A stretch of 17,132 bases of DNA from positions 1 through 17,132 of the forward strand of contig JAAOZZ010000261.1 in the NCBI GenBank assembly GCA_012274175.1, in the 5' to 3' direction. How positions within the stretch are numbered: position 1 is the first letter of the stretch; every line of letters starts with the position of its first letter. The DNA is from Betaproteobacteria bacterium. Lineage in GTDB: Bacteria > Pseudomonadota > Gammaproteobacteria > Burkholderiales > Usitatibacteraceae. The notes beneath the pieces were generated by a model. The model worked only from the letters and a program-made list of their open reading frames with translations. It was not told where the DNA came from and did not search any database. Of the stretch, positions 1 to 6,080 are shown piece by piece. Made by a program: the position numbers and the translations under genes.

Positions 1-208
1 CGTAGCACTCGTCCGTGGAGTCCCACCCGAACACGACGTTGCAGAACCCGAACCCGCTGCGGGTCGCCGACAGGAACTTGGCCTTGTCGAGGTACTTGCC
101 GCGCAGCACGCCGTCGACGTCGACGACGGCCACCTTGACGTAGTCGACCGGCGCCGCCTCGAGCTCGTCGAGCCCGGCCTGGGGATCGAATGACGCGGCG
201 TCGCTCAC
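1..208 (-). CDS. Glutamine synthetase family protein, N-terminal fragment
   Basis: Reading the minus strand from a GTG at 208 gives 69 codons that run off the left edge. The product starts VSDAASFDPQ and contains VKVAVVDVDGVLRGKYL followed by GFGFCNVVFGWDSTDECY. This is the N-terminal beta-grasp segment of glutamine synthetase-like ligases, of the kind that includes gamma-glutamyl-polyamine synthetases; such enzymes join ammonia or an amine to glutamate using ATP. The ATP and metal sites lie beyond the edge, so the exact substrate cannot be named. The start is supported by a TANNNT -10 box 8 bases upstream and no Shine-Dalgarno, as expected for a leaderless actinobacterial gene. It diverges from the transporter fragment at 242 and is out of place beside the proteobacterial genes that follow, because it belongs to the foreign 5' piece of this contig. 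Confidence 0.82.
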   Translation of the reverse strand, partial: MSDAASFDPQAGLDELEAAPVDYVKVAVVDVDGVLRGKYLDKAKFLSATRSGFGFCNVVFGWDSTDECY

Positions 209-216
209 GGAGCGGG

Positions 217-235
217 AGTGTAGGTGGCGTACCTT
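217..235. promoter_or_regulatory. Divergent leaderless promoter pair
   Basis: Two TANNNT -10 boxes lie back to back between the divergent starts. On the minus strand TACACT (222 to 217) sits 8 bases before the GTG at 208. On the plus strand TACCTT (230-235) sits 6 bases before the GTG at 242. With transcription starting at or next to the start codon, both mRNAs would be leaderless, an arrangement common in actinobacteria. No Shine-Dalgarno is visible for either gene. This is a motif reading only; no -35 is claimed. Confidence 0.42.
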
Positions 236-241
236 CGGGGG

Positions 242-510
242 GTGATCGACGAGCCGGCCCTCACCCCGCCGGTCGAACCCGCCCGGTCGCGATCGAGGCT
301 GCTCGCCGTGTCGGCCGGCACGAACGCCGAGGCGTTCCGTCCCGTCGACTGGGCGATGCTCATCGCCGTCGCCCTCACGTGGGGCGCCTCGTTCCTGTTC
401 ATCGACATCGGGCTCGACGCGTTCAGCCCGACGGTCGTGGCCTTCGCCCGGATCGCCCTCGGCGCGCTCGCCCTCGCCGTCGTCCCCTCGGCCCGGGCCC
501 GGCGATGGCG
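242..510 (+). CDS. EamA/DMT-family transporter, truncated at contig junction
   Basis: The frame from GTG 242 gives MIDEPALTPP, then WAMLIAVALTWGASFLFIDI and FSPTVVAFARIALGALALAV. These are the first two membrane helices of an EamA (drug/metabolite transporter) protein; the WGASFLF and SPxxVAFxR patterns are typical. Family members have about ten helices and 280-320 residues, so about 70-75% of the protein is missing. After ALAVVPSARARR the frame becomes basic, low-complexity residues and stops at 571, while another frame begins to encode the GspD secretin. An in-frame GTG at 224 is an alternative start, but 242 fits the -10 box at 230-235. The substrate cannot be told. I read this as an assembly break and not a real truncated gene. 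The exact end is uncertain within about 485-540. Confidence 0.75.
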
Positions 511-540
511 GTTGCGGCCCCCGACGCCGTCGCGCAAGCG
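485..540. other. Probable chimeric junction (actinobacterial to proteobacterial DNA)
   Basis: Left of this interval the coding frame is that of an EamA transporter (frame of base 242). Right of it the coding frame is that of GspD (frame of base 505). Neither protein is complete, there is no spacer, and the two are out of frame with each other. A GC palindrome, GGCCCGGGCC at 490-499, lies at the switch; short GC-rich repeats of this sort are common sites of false joins in metagenome assembly. The alternative, a real recombination that destroyed both genes, is less likely because the gspD body is otherwise intact. Confidence 0.75.
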
Positions 541-2547
541 AAAGTCTTCAAGGGCACGGGCACGTTCGTGAACGCCAAGCCACCTGGACCGCCGGCGGCG
601 CCGGGCCCCGAGGAGGCGAGCCTCAACTTCGAGGCGCTGGACGTGCGCGAGGTGGCGAAGGTGATCCTGGGCGATTACCTGAAGAAGTCGTACACCGTGC
701 ATCCGCAGGTGACGGGGACAGTCACGTTCCGCACCATCCGGCCCATCCCGCTGCGCGACCTGCTGCCTACCTTGGAGATGCTACTGCGGCAGAACAACGC
801 CGCGGTCGTGCAGGAAGACGGCATCTACAAGATCCTCCCCATCAACCAGGTCCGCGGTTCCGTGTCGCCGCAGCTCGGCGGCAGCACCCTGCCGATCCCG
901 CAGGGCTTCTCGGTGCTGGTGGTGCCGCTCAAGTACGTGGGCGCGCGCGAGATGTCGCACCTCCTCGAACCCTTCGCCGCGGAAAACACGGTGCGCTTCG
1001 ACGAAACGCGCAATCTCGTGATCCTCGCCGGCAACGAGCGCGAGATGCGCCACCTCATCGACACGATCGACCTCTTCGACGTGGACTGGCTCGCGGGCTA
1101 CTCGGTGGGCCTCTTTCCCATCAAGAGCGCCGACGTGAAGACCCTGGTGGCGGACCTGGACCACGTGTTCGGGCCCGGCGCGCAGAGTCCCCTCGCGGGC
1201 ATCGTGCGGGTGATCCCGATCGAGCGGCTGAACTCGCTGCTGATCGTGACGACCCAGCCGAAGTACCTGGAGATGGCGCGCTCGTGGATGGAGCGCTTCG
1301 ACCAGGCGGGCGGTACTTCGGGAGGCACGCGCTTCTTCGTGTACCAGGTGAAGAACGGCAAGGCCGAGAACCTGGCGCAACTGATCGGCGACCTCTTCTC
1401 CAGCCGGCGCACGTCCACCACCTCGCCCACGCTCGCTCCCGGCTCGCGTCCGACGGAGATCCGGAGCACGCCGTACATGCAATCGCCGCCTGTGGGACAG
1501 ACGACGACCACGACCGTGACTCCCATGCCCTCCGCCGCCACGTTCCAGCTTCCCGCGGGCGTGGGCACCACCGCGAACGAGGTGCGCGTCATCGCCGACA
1601 AGGACACCAACTCGCTGCTGATCCTCGCGACCCCGGCCGACTACGACGTGATCGCGGGCGCGCTCAAGCAGCTCGACGTGATCCGCCGGCAGGTTCTGGT
1701 GGAGGTCCTGCTCGCGGAAGTCACGCTTTCCGACGACCTGCAGTTCGGCATCGACTGGTTCATCCGCGCGCGCAACAACACGACCGGCGTGCTGGGTCCG
1801 GCCGGGCTGCCGCCCAACGGGCGGGTTCTTTCGGCCACCAATGTGGTGCCGGGCGGATTCGCCAACGGGCTGCAGCTCGTGAATCTCACCGGAGGCGAAG
1901 TGCGCGCGGTGCTCAACGCGCTCGGCACCGACGGCAAGACGCAGATTCTCGCGTCTCCCCAGATCATGGTGCTCGACAACGAGAAGGCGGAGATCAAGGT
2001 GGGGGACCGCATCTCGGTGCAGACCCAGTCCCAGACGGGCGTCAGCACCGGCACCGGCGTGCTGAACAGCTACCAGTACCTGGAGACGGGTATCCTGCTG
2101 GCCGTGACCCCACGCATCAATTCCGGCGGCATGGTCACGCTCGACATCAACCAGGAAGTGAGCCAGCCCAAGGCATCGGCGTCGGGAACCAACAATCCGA
2201 ACCCCGATGTCTCCACCCGTAATGCGAAGACGAGCGTGGTGGTGGCGTCCGGCGAATCGGTGGTGCTGGGAGGCCTGATCAGCGACACCAAGATCCGCGA
2301 GACCGGTGGCCTTCCGCTGCTTTCGAAGATTCCGGTGATAGGGGCCGCCTTCGGCTCCCAGCATTTCAACCGCGTGCGCACGGAGCTGGTGCTGATGATC
2401 ACCCCCCGCATCATCAGCGACACGATGCAGGCCCGGGAGGCGACCGAGGAATTGAGCCGCAAGCTGCCGACCCTGGAAGGCATGCTTCCGAAGGTGAAGA
2501 AGGGCCCCCCGGCGGGGTCCCCCATGCCCGCCGAGACCCCGAAGTGA
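505..2547 (+). CDS. gspD: Type II secretion system secretin GspD, 5'-truncated
   Basis: This is the outer-membrane secretin that forms the multimeric gate of the type II secretion system. An N0 domain starts near 619 (ASLNFEALDVREVAKVIL). N1-like repeats follow near 907-1085, N2 near 1099-1300 and N3 near 1333-1725, the last interrupted by a Ser/Thr/Pro-rich insert (about 1400-1560). The secretin barrel covers about 1915-2415 and contains the family motif VVLGGLISD...GGLPLLSKIPVIGAAFG. The C-terminus ends in a short Pro/Lys tail. No signal peptide is present: the first in-frame ATG after the junction (505) leads straight to AVAAPDAVAQAKVFKGTGTF. An upstream ATG at 190 reads through foreign DNA in the wrong frame and is not the start. 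The true N-terminus is therefore lost at the junction. No other gsp gene follows; the next gene encodes a small lipoprotein. Confidence 0.92.
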   Translation: MAVAAPDAVAQAKVFKGTGTFVNAKPPGPPAAPGPEEASLNFEALDVREVAKVILGDYLKKSYTVHPQVTGTVTFRTIRPIPLRDLLPTLEMLLRQNNAAVVQEDGIYKILPINQVRGSVSPQLGGSTLPIPQGFSVLVVPLKYVGAREMSHLLEPFAAENTVRFDETRNLVILAGNEREMRHLIDTIDLFDVDWLAGYSVGLFPIKSADVKTLVADLDHVFGPGAQSPLAGIVRVIPIERLNSLLIVTTQPKYLEMARSWMERFDQAGGTSGGTRFFVYQVKNGKAENLAQLIGDLFSSRRTSTTSPTLAPGSRPTEIRSTPYMQSPPVGQTTTTTVTPMPSAATFQLPAGVGTTANEVRVIADKDTNSLLILATPADYDVIAGALKQLDVIRRQVLVEVLLAEVTLSDDLQFGIDWFIRARNNTTGVLGPAGLPPNGRVLSATNVVPGGFANGLQLVNLTGGEVRAVLNALGTDGKTQILASPQIMVLDNEKAEIKVGDRISVQTQSQTGVSTGTGVLNSYQYLETGILLAVTPRINSGGMVTLDINQEVSQPKASASGTNNPNPDVSTRNAKTSVVVASGESVVLGGLISDTKIRETGGLPLLSKIPVIGAAFGSQHFNRVRTELVLMITPRIISDTMQAREATEELSRKLPTLEGMLPKVKKGPPAGSPMPAETPK

Positions 2548-2664
2548 CGCGGGCGCCACACGTCGTCACCCGGAAAGAGTTACGCCCTTTCAACTACTTG
2601 GATCCACGGAAGGCGCAATTTGTTGCGTAAAAGATACAGTGTTGTAAAAACCTTTCGATTTTGT

Positions 2665-2693
2665 TTGACGCGGAGAATCAACTTGAATAGTCT
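2665..2693 (+). promoter_or_regulatory. Weak candidate promoter for the lipoprotein gene
   Basis: The gap between gspD and the lipoprotein gene turns markedly AT-rich from about 2617. TTGACG (2665-2670) is separated by 17 bases from TAGTCT (2688-2693), a passable -35/-10 pair. The octamer TTTGACGC occurs at 2664-2671 and again at 2694-2701, 30 bases apart, so a regulator site is also possible. No clear terminator hairpin for gspD is seen in this gap. Confidence 0.27.
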
Positions 2694-2739
2694 TTTGACG
2701 CATCGGGATGGGGTAGGAGCCGTATTCTGGAGGAGCGGT

Positions 2740-3120
2740 GTGGCGGCGAAAGTGTTCGTCGCGGTGCTCGCCCTGGGTCTTTCGGCTTGCGCATCGATGG
2801 ATCGCAAGACCCCGGAAGAGGCGGTAAGGGACAGGGCCCAGGCGCGGTGGGATGCGCTGGTGAAAGGGGATTTCAAGGCCGCTTACGGGTATTTGAGCCC
2901 CGGCAGCCGGGCGATCCTCCCCGAAAGCGAATACGTGAACAGCCTGCGCCGGGATTTCTGGATGTCGGCGAAGGTGGAAAAGGTGGTCTGCGCCACCGAG
3001 AAGAGCTGCTCGGCGCGGGCATCGATCGAATACGAATTTCAGGGCAGGCGCACGCAGTCGCCGCTTTCCGAAACATGGATACGAGAAGGGTCAGACTGGT
3101 GGTACGTGCAGAGATCGTAG
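2740..3120 (+). CDS. Small periplasmic lipoprotein, NTF2-like in appearance
   Basis: The start is a GTG at 2740 preceded by AGGAG at 2731-2735. It gives a 126-residue protein with a short hydrophobic signal (AKVFVAVLALG) and a lipobox LSAC, so Cys17 would be lipidated after cleavage. The mature part, TPEEAVRDRAQARWDALVKG followed by DFKAAYGYLSPGSR and ending ETWIREGSDWWYVQRS, has the helix-then-curved-sheet pattern of SnoaL/NTF2-like lipoproteins (by eye). The function is unknown; such proteins often act as accessory or binding domains in the periplasm. The reading frame is open upstream to 2620, but that extension would bury the signal peptide behind a long basic tail and has no ribosome site. 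The gene stands alone between gspD and the secreted protein at 3253. Confidence 0.78.
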   Translation: MAAKVFVAVLALGLSACASMDRKTPEEAVRDRAQARWDALVKGDFKAAYGYLSPGSRAILPESEYVNSLRRDFWMSAKVEKVVCATEKSCSARASIEYEFQGRRTQSPLSETWIREGSDWWYVQRS

Positions 3121-3162
3121 GTAAATGGCCATGAATGGAGCTCCGGGATTCTGACGCTGAAT

Positions 3163-3191
3163 TTGTAAAACCGCAGGGCATGGGATAACAT
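3163..3191 (+). promoter_or_regulatory. Candidate promoter for the 512-residue secreted protein
   Basis: TTGTAA (3163-3168) and TAACAT (3186-3191) are 17 bases apart, each matching four of six consensus bases. They lie 60-90 bases before the ATG at 3253 and just before a perfect palindrome. A good Shine-Dalgarno, AAAGGAG, ends at 3241. Confidence 0.33.
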
Positions 3192-3210
3192 TTATGGGTT
3201 GTACCTCTAG

Positions 3211-3226
3211 GAAAGTGATCACTTTC
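3211..3226. promoter_or_regulatory. Perfect 16-bp palindrome in the leader
   Basis: GAAAGTGATCACTTTC is self-complementary over all 16 bases. It sits between the candidate -10 (3186-3191) and the Shine-Dalgarno (3237-3241). As DNA it could be the operator of a dimeric repressor acting just downstream of the transcription start. As RNA it could form a 6-bp stem with a GATC loop beside the ribosome site. No regulator gene is nearby. Confidence 0.42.
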
Positions 3227-3252
3227 ATCTTCACAAAGGAGTAATCGAGAAC

Positions 3253-4791
3253 ATGAATACATTCAAAAGAAAAGCTCTGTTTGCCGCGGTAGTGGCCGGT
3301 CTCGGCACCGTCGGCACGGCAGAGGCTGTCTATTTGAACCCCAATCGGGCGGGCCAGGTCCTGGTCTATCCGTACTACACCGTGCAATCGTCGGGCGGAA
3401 ATTCGTGGAACACCTACATTTCCGTGGTGAACACGACCTCCATCGCCAAAGCCGTCAAGGTCCGCGTCCTCGAGGGCAAGACCTCAGCGGAAGTGCTCGA
3501 CTTCAACCTGTTCCTGTCGCCCAACGACGTGTGGGTTGCGGCCATTGTTCCGGCCGATGCCACCACGGGCTCGCCTGGCCACCTGATCGCCCCGGACCTT
3601 TCCTGCACCCGTCCCGCGATTCCGACGGCCGGCGTCGACTTCCGTAACTTCCAGTACTCCGTCGCCGGCAGCGCCGATGCCCTGCCCGGCACGACCCTCG
3701 ATCGCACCCGCGAGGGCTACATCGAGATGCTGGAGATGGGCACCCTGAGTGGCGCGACGGCGACCGCCGTCACCCACGTGAACGGCGTTCCGGCCAACTG
3801 CGGCGTGGTGCAGGCTGCCGGCTTCACCGCCGTTCCCGCCGGCCAGATCAATCCGCCCAAGGGCGGCCTGATGGGCACGGGCACGCTGATCAACGTGGCC
3901 TCCGGCCTCAACGGTGACTACAAAGCCGAGGCGCTGGATGGTTGGAGCAACGCCGTTCAGTACAGCGACTCGGGCTTCGTCACGCCGAACCTGTCGAACG
4001 CGCTGCCGCCGACGAGCCTCGTGATCCGCTCCGGTGACGTCGATCCGGTGACCCTCGCCTCGACGCTCATCACCGCCTACCGTTCCGATTTCGTGCTGAC
4101 CAGCGGCGTGTCCGCGGGCGCGCGCGCGGTCGCCTCGGTGTTCATGCACACGGCGGTGGCGAACGAGTACGTGCTGGACAATGCGAGCGCCTCGCTCACC
4201 GACTGGGTCCTGACCCAGCCGCTGAAGAACCAGTTCGTGAACGACGTGACCGCGGCCCAGCCGTACACCAACGTGCTGACCATCGGCGGAGCTTGCGAAA
4301 CCATCGGCTTCACGTTCTTCAACCGCGAAGAGCAGAGCGCCACGGCCTCCGGGTCCGACTTCTCGCCGCTGCCGCCGGCCGGTACCGCGAACTCGCTTTG
4401 CTGGGAGTCCACGGTCCTGTCGATCCGCAACAGCGACTCGCACACGCAGGTGGATACCACTTCGTCCACGGTCCTGGGCTCGAAGAACCTGACCAACGTC
4501 AACGTCACCTCCGGCTTCCAGAACGGCTGGGCGTTCCTCACGTTCACGGGTGCCGGCGCAGTCGCGGGCCTGGGAACGGGTGGCGGCACGTCGGAGCACA
4601 TCGCGATGGGCACGGACGCTCCGGCGTTCGGTGCGGTGGTGCCCGGCGAAGTGACGTTCTTCGGTCTGCCGGTGGTGGGCTTCATGTTCCGTACGTTCAG
4701 CAACGGCACGCTGACCTGCGGCACTGGCTCCTGCCAGGGCAACTACGGTGGCCTGTTCGCGCATAGCTACCAGACGACGATCACCCCGTAA
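3253..4791 (+). CDS. Secreted protein of unknown function, 512 residues
   Basis: The ATG at 3253 follows AAAGGAG with about 11 bases of spacing. The N-terminus MNTFKRKALFAAVVAGLG ending TAEA is a clear Sec signal peptide, with likely cleavage after Ala25. The mature protein opens with YLNPNRAGQVLVYPYYTVQ and then SWNTYISVVNTTS...AVKVRVLEGKTSAEVLDFNL. It is rich in Ser, Thr, Gly, Ala and Val and looks all-beta. Six cysteines (LSC, ANC, GAC, LCW, LTC, GSC) could form three disulfides. I see no catalytic motif, LPXTG, PEP-CTERM or transmembrane anchor. The NTYISVVN and LSPNDVWVA blocks resemble an uncharacterised family of proteobacterial exported proteins, recognised only from general impression. 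It has its own leader, palindrome and tandem terminators, so it appears to be a single regulated transcript. It could be a surface-layer or type II-secreted protein (inference). Confidence 0.9.
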   Translation: MNTFKRKALFAAVVAGLGTVGTAEAVYLNPNRAGQVLVYPYYTVQSSGGNSWNTYISVVNTTSIAKAVKVRVLEGKTSAEVLDFNLFLSPNDVWVAAIVPADATTGSPGHLIAPDLSCTRPAIPTAGVDFRNFQYSVAGSADALPGTTLDRTREGYIEMLEMGTLSGATATAVTHVNGVPANCGVVQAAGFTAVPAGQINPPKGGLMGTGTLINVASGLNGDYKAEALDGWSNAVQYSDSGFVTPNLSNALPPTSLVIRSGDVDPVTLASTLITAYRSDFVLTSGVSAGARAVASVFMHTAVANEYVLDNASASLTDWVLTQPLKNQFVNDVTAAQPYTNVLTIGGACETIGFTFFNREEQSATASGSDFSPLPPAGTANSLCWESTVLSIRNSDSHTQVDTTSSTVLGSKNLTNVNVTSGFQNGWAFLTFTGAGAVAGLGTGGGTSEHIAMGTDAPAFGAVVPGEVTFFGLPVVGFMFRTFSNGTLTCGTGSCQGNYGGLFAHSYQTTITP

Positions 4792-4803
4792 TATTGCAGT
4801 GCT

Positions 4804-4829
4804 GCCCGGGAGGGAACATCCTTCCGGGC
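4804..4829 (+). terminator. First hairpin of a tandem terminator
   Basis: A 10-bp stem (4804-4813 with 4820-4829, one G-U pair) with a 6-base loop starts 13 bases after the stop codon. It is followed only by GTTTCG, so on its own it would be a weak terminator. It may protect the mRNA end or help the stronger hairpin at 4842. Confidence 0.6.
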
Positions 4830-4841
4830 GTTTCGATCCTG

Positions 4842-4873
4842 CAGGCGGGCCTTCCGGTCCGCCTGTTTTTTTT
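4842..4873 (+). terminator. Strong intrinsic terminator
   Basis: The stem 4842-4851 pairs with 4856-4865 (10 bp, one G-U) around a TTCC loop and is followed at once by eight Ts (4866-4873). This is a textbook rho-independent terminator. It ends the transcript of the secreted-protein gene at 3253 and isolates the gene at 5005. Confidence 0.9.
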
Positions 4874-4889
4874 CCTATCTGCCTTCATT

Positions 4890-4905
4890 AGTGATAGAGT
4901 TCACA
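4890..4905. promoter_or_regulatory. CRP/Vfr-like operator candidate
   Basis: AGTGA-TAGAGT-TCACA matches nine of ten defined positions of the CRP-family consensus TGTGA-N6-TCACA. It lies in the 213-base AT-richer gap before the gene at 5005, just past the terminator. If TTTAAA at 4942-4947 is the -10, the site centre falls near -56 to -57, in the range where CRP-type activators work. The -35 (TTGGAT, 4918-4923) is poor, as activator-dependent promoters often are. Confidence 0.42.
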
Positions 4906-4918
4906 ATGAGCCTGAAGT

Positions 4919-4941
4919 TGGATCTGTATCATTCAGATTCA
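4919..4941. repeat. Imperfect inverted repeat in promoter region
   Basis: TGGATCTG (4919-4926) and CAGATTCA (4934-4941) are inverted copies with one mismatch and a 7-base spacer. The repeat overlaps the space between the presumed -35 and -10 of the gene at 5005. It could be a second operator or chance. Confidence 0.25.
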
Positions 4942-5004
4942 TTTAAAGTTTCGATTCACGCCTAGCGGTCCGATGCGACCCCGGGCAAGCCGAAAGGGAG
5001 CCCC

Positions 5005-6000
5005 ATGAACTTCTCCATATCCAGTCTCCTGCGGCGCACATTGATCGTCGCAGGTGCATTCCTGACACTCGCGGTTGCCATCCCCGCCGCCGCCGTACAG
5101 ACCGTGACCCTTTCCGGCCAGACCGCCGTGGGATCCTGCACGTACACTGGAGCCATCACGGTGTTGCCGGACGGAACGCTGAGCATCACGTGCGTCGCTT
5201 CCTCCAGCACGTCCGCGAATTTCAGTCTTTCCTTTCCGTCGCAGCTGGCGATCGCCACCACGGACACCAGCAGCGTCAGGGTGACTCGTACGGGCGGAAC
5301 CGGTCCGGCTACGGTGGGATTTTCACTCACCGGCAACGGGTGCACCAATTCGAGTGGTGGCCTTCTATTTGCCGATGCCAGTTCGCCCGCGCAGTTCATC
5401 ACTATCACGACGACGGCGGTAGGTACCTGCGTGATAACGCTCGTCCCGGTGAATTCCTCCGACACGGCTTCGTCCGCGGCGACCATCACCGTTTATGACC
5501 CGGGCTCGACTGGCACCACGGTCCCGGCGGGTTGCCCGACGCCCGCCATCGGCACCACTATCGCCGGTCAGGATCTGGGGCCGATCGGCGCGGCGCCTTC
5601 GAGAACCCTGATGTCCTCCGGGAAGATCGGTTACTGGACCGTGATCGCCGCGCCGAACCCGCCGGTTTCCGTCAATTTCATCCAGGGGCAGATGGCCATT
5701 ACGCCTGCCAGCCTCGTCACGGAGTTGTCTGTTTCCAAGTGCCCGGGCGCGATCTTCGATTCGAGCGACACCTCGGGGCACTACGTGAGCCAGTGCTACA
5801 GCAGGTGGACCACGACAAACAACCCCTCGATCCCCATCTACACGATGCCCAGGTTCAGCTGGACCGACCAGGCATCCCTTGGCGCTCGCGGTTGCTGGGC
5901 TCCGACCGCTTCCGGACCGTGGTACGTGAACGTGCGATGGACTTACCCCGCGGGTTCCGGCGGTGGCAACTCGCTGCAATGGGGTCCCGGTTCCTGGTGA
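5005..6000 (+). CDS. Secreted cysteine-rich protein of unknown function, 331 residues
   Basis: The ATG at 5005 follows AAGGGAG (4994-5000). A Sec signal peptide (basic RR at 10-11, hydrophobic to about 27, AAA before cleavage near residue 30) leads to two regions. Residues about 31-170 are Thr/Ser-rich, beta-like, with four cysteines (GSC, ITC, NGC, GTC); this part resembles an Ig-like or bacterial adhesion-type sandwich. A Gly/Thr/Pro linker (DPGSTGTTVPAG) leads to residues about 178-331, with four more cysteines (GCP, KCP, QCY, GCW) and many Trp and Tyr, ending LQWGPGSW. Eight cysteines in two groups of four suggest two disulfide-bonded domains. No catalytic motif is evident. The aromatic C-terminal domain could bind carbohydrate or another surface ligand (inference only). 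The gene is monocistronic, with its own regulatory region and terminator. Confidence 0.86.
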   Translation: MNFSISSLLRRTLIVAGAFLTLAVAIPAAAVQTVTLSGQTAVGSCTYTGAITVLPDGTLSITCVASSSTSANFSLSFPSQLAIATTDTSSVRVTRTGGTGPATVGFSLTGNGCTNSSGGLLFADASSPAQFITITTTAVGTCVITLVPVNSSDTASSAATITVYDPGSTGTTVPAGCPTPAIGTTIAGQDLGPIGAAPSRTLMSSGKIGYWTVIAAPNPPVSVNFIQGQMAITPASLVTELSVSKCPGAIFDSSDTSGHYVSQCYSRWTTTNNPSIPIYTMPRFSWTDQASLGARGCWAPTASGPWYVNVRWTYPAGSGGGNSLQWGPGSW

Positions 6001-6027
6001 GTCGCTGAACGCGTTCTGAACTCTCCG

Positions 6028-6060
6028 GCGCCCGCGCGATCCATCGCGCGGGCGCTTTCT
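6028..6060 (+). terminator. Strong intrinsic terminator
   Basis: A perfect 12-bp GC-rich stem (6028-6039 with 6044-6055) with a TCCA loop is followed by TTTCTCATT. It ends the gene at 5005 and lies 21 bases before the parvulin start. Confidence 0.85.
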
Positions 6061-6080
6061 CATTCATGCACAGGAAAATC

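Noticed and set aside
190..504. Upstream in-frame extension of the secretin from an ATG at 190
   Set aside because: It encodes Arg-rich nonsense in the wrong frame across the glutamine synthetase start and the EamA transporter. It is a product of the chimeric join.
781..2559. Long minus-strand reading frame opposite gspD
   Set aside because: It is His/Arg/Val-rich antisense of a strong coding frame in GC-rich DNA, with no domain, signal or ribosome site.
2620..2739. Earlier start of the lipoprotein at 2620
   Set aside because: It would put 40 mostly basic residues before the signal peptide and lacks a ribosome site; GTG 2740 has AGGAG.
3484..4764. Long minus-strand reading frame opposite the 512-residue secreted protein
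   Set aside because: Same reason: a compositional shadow, covering a gene with a clear signal peptide and terminators on the plus strand.
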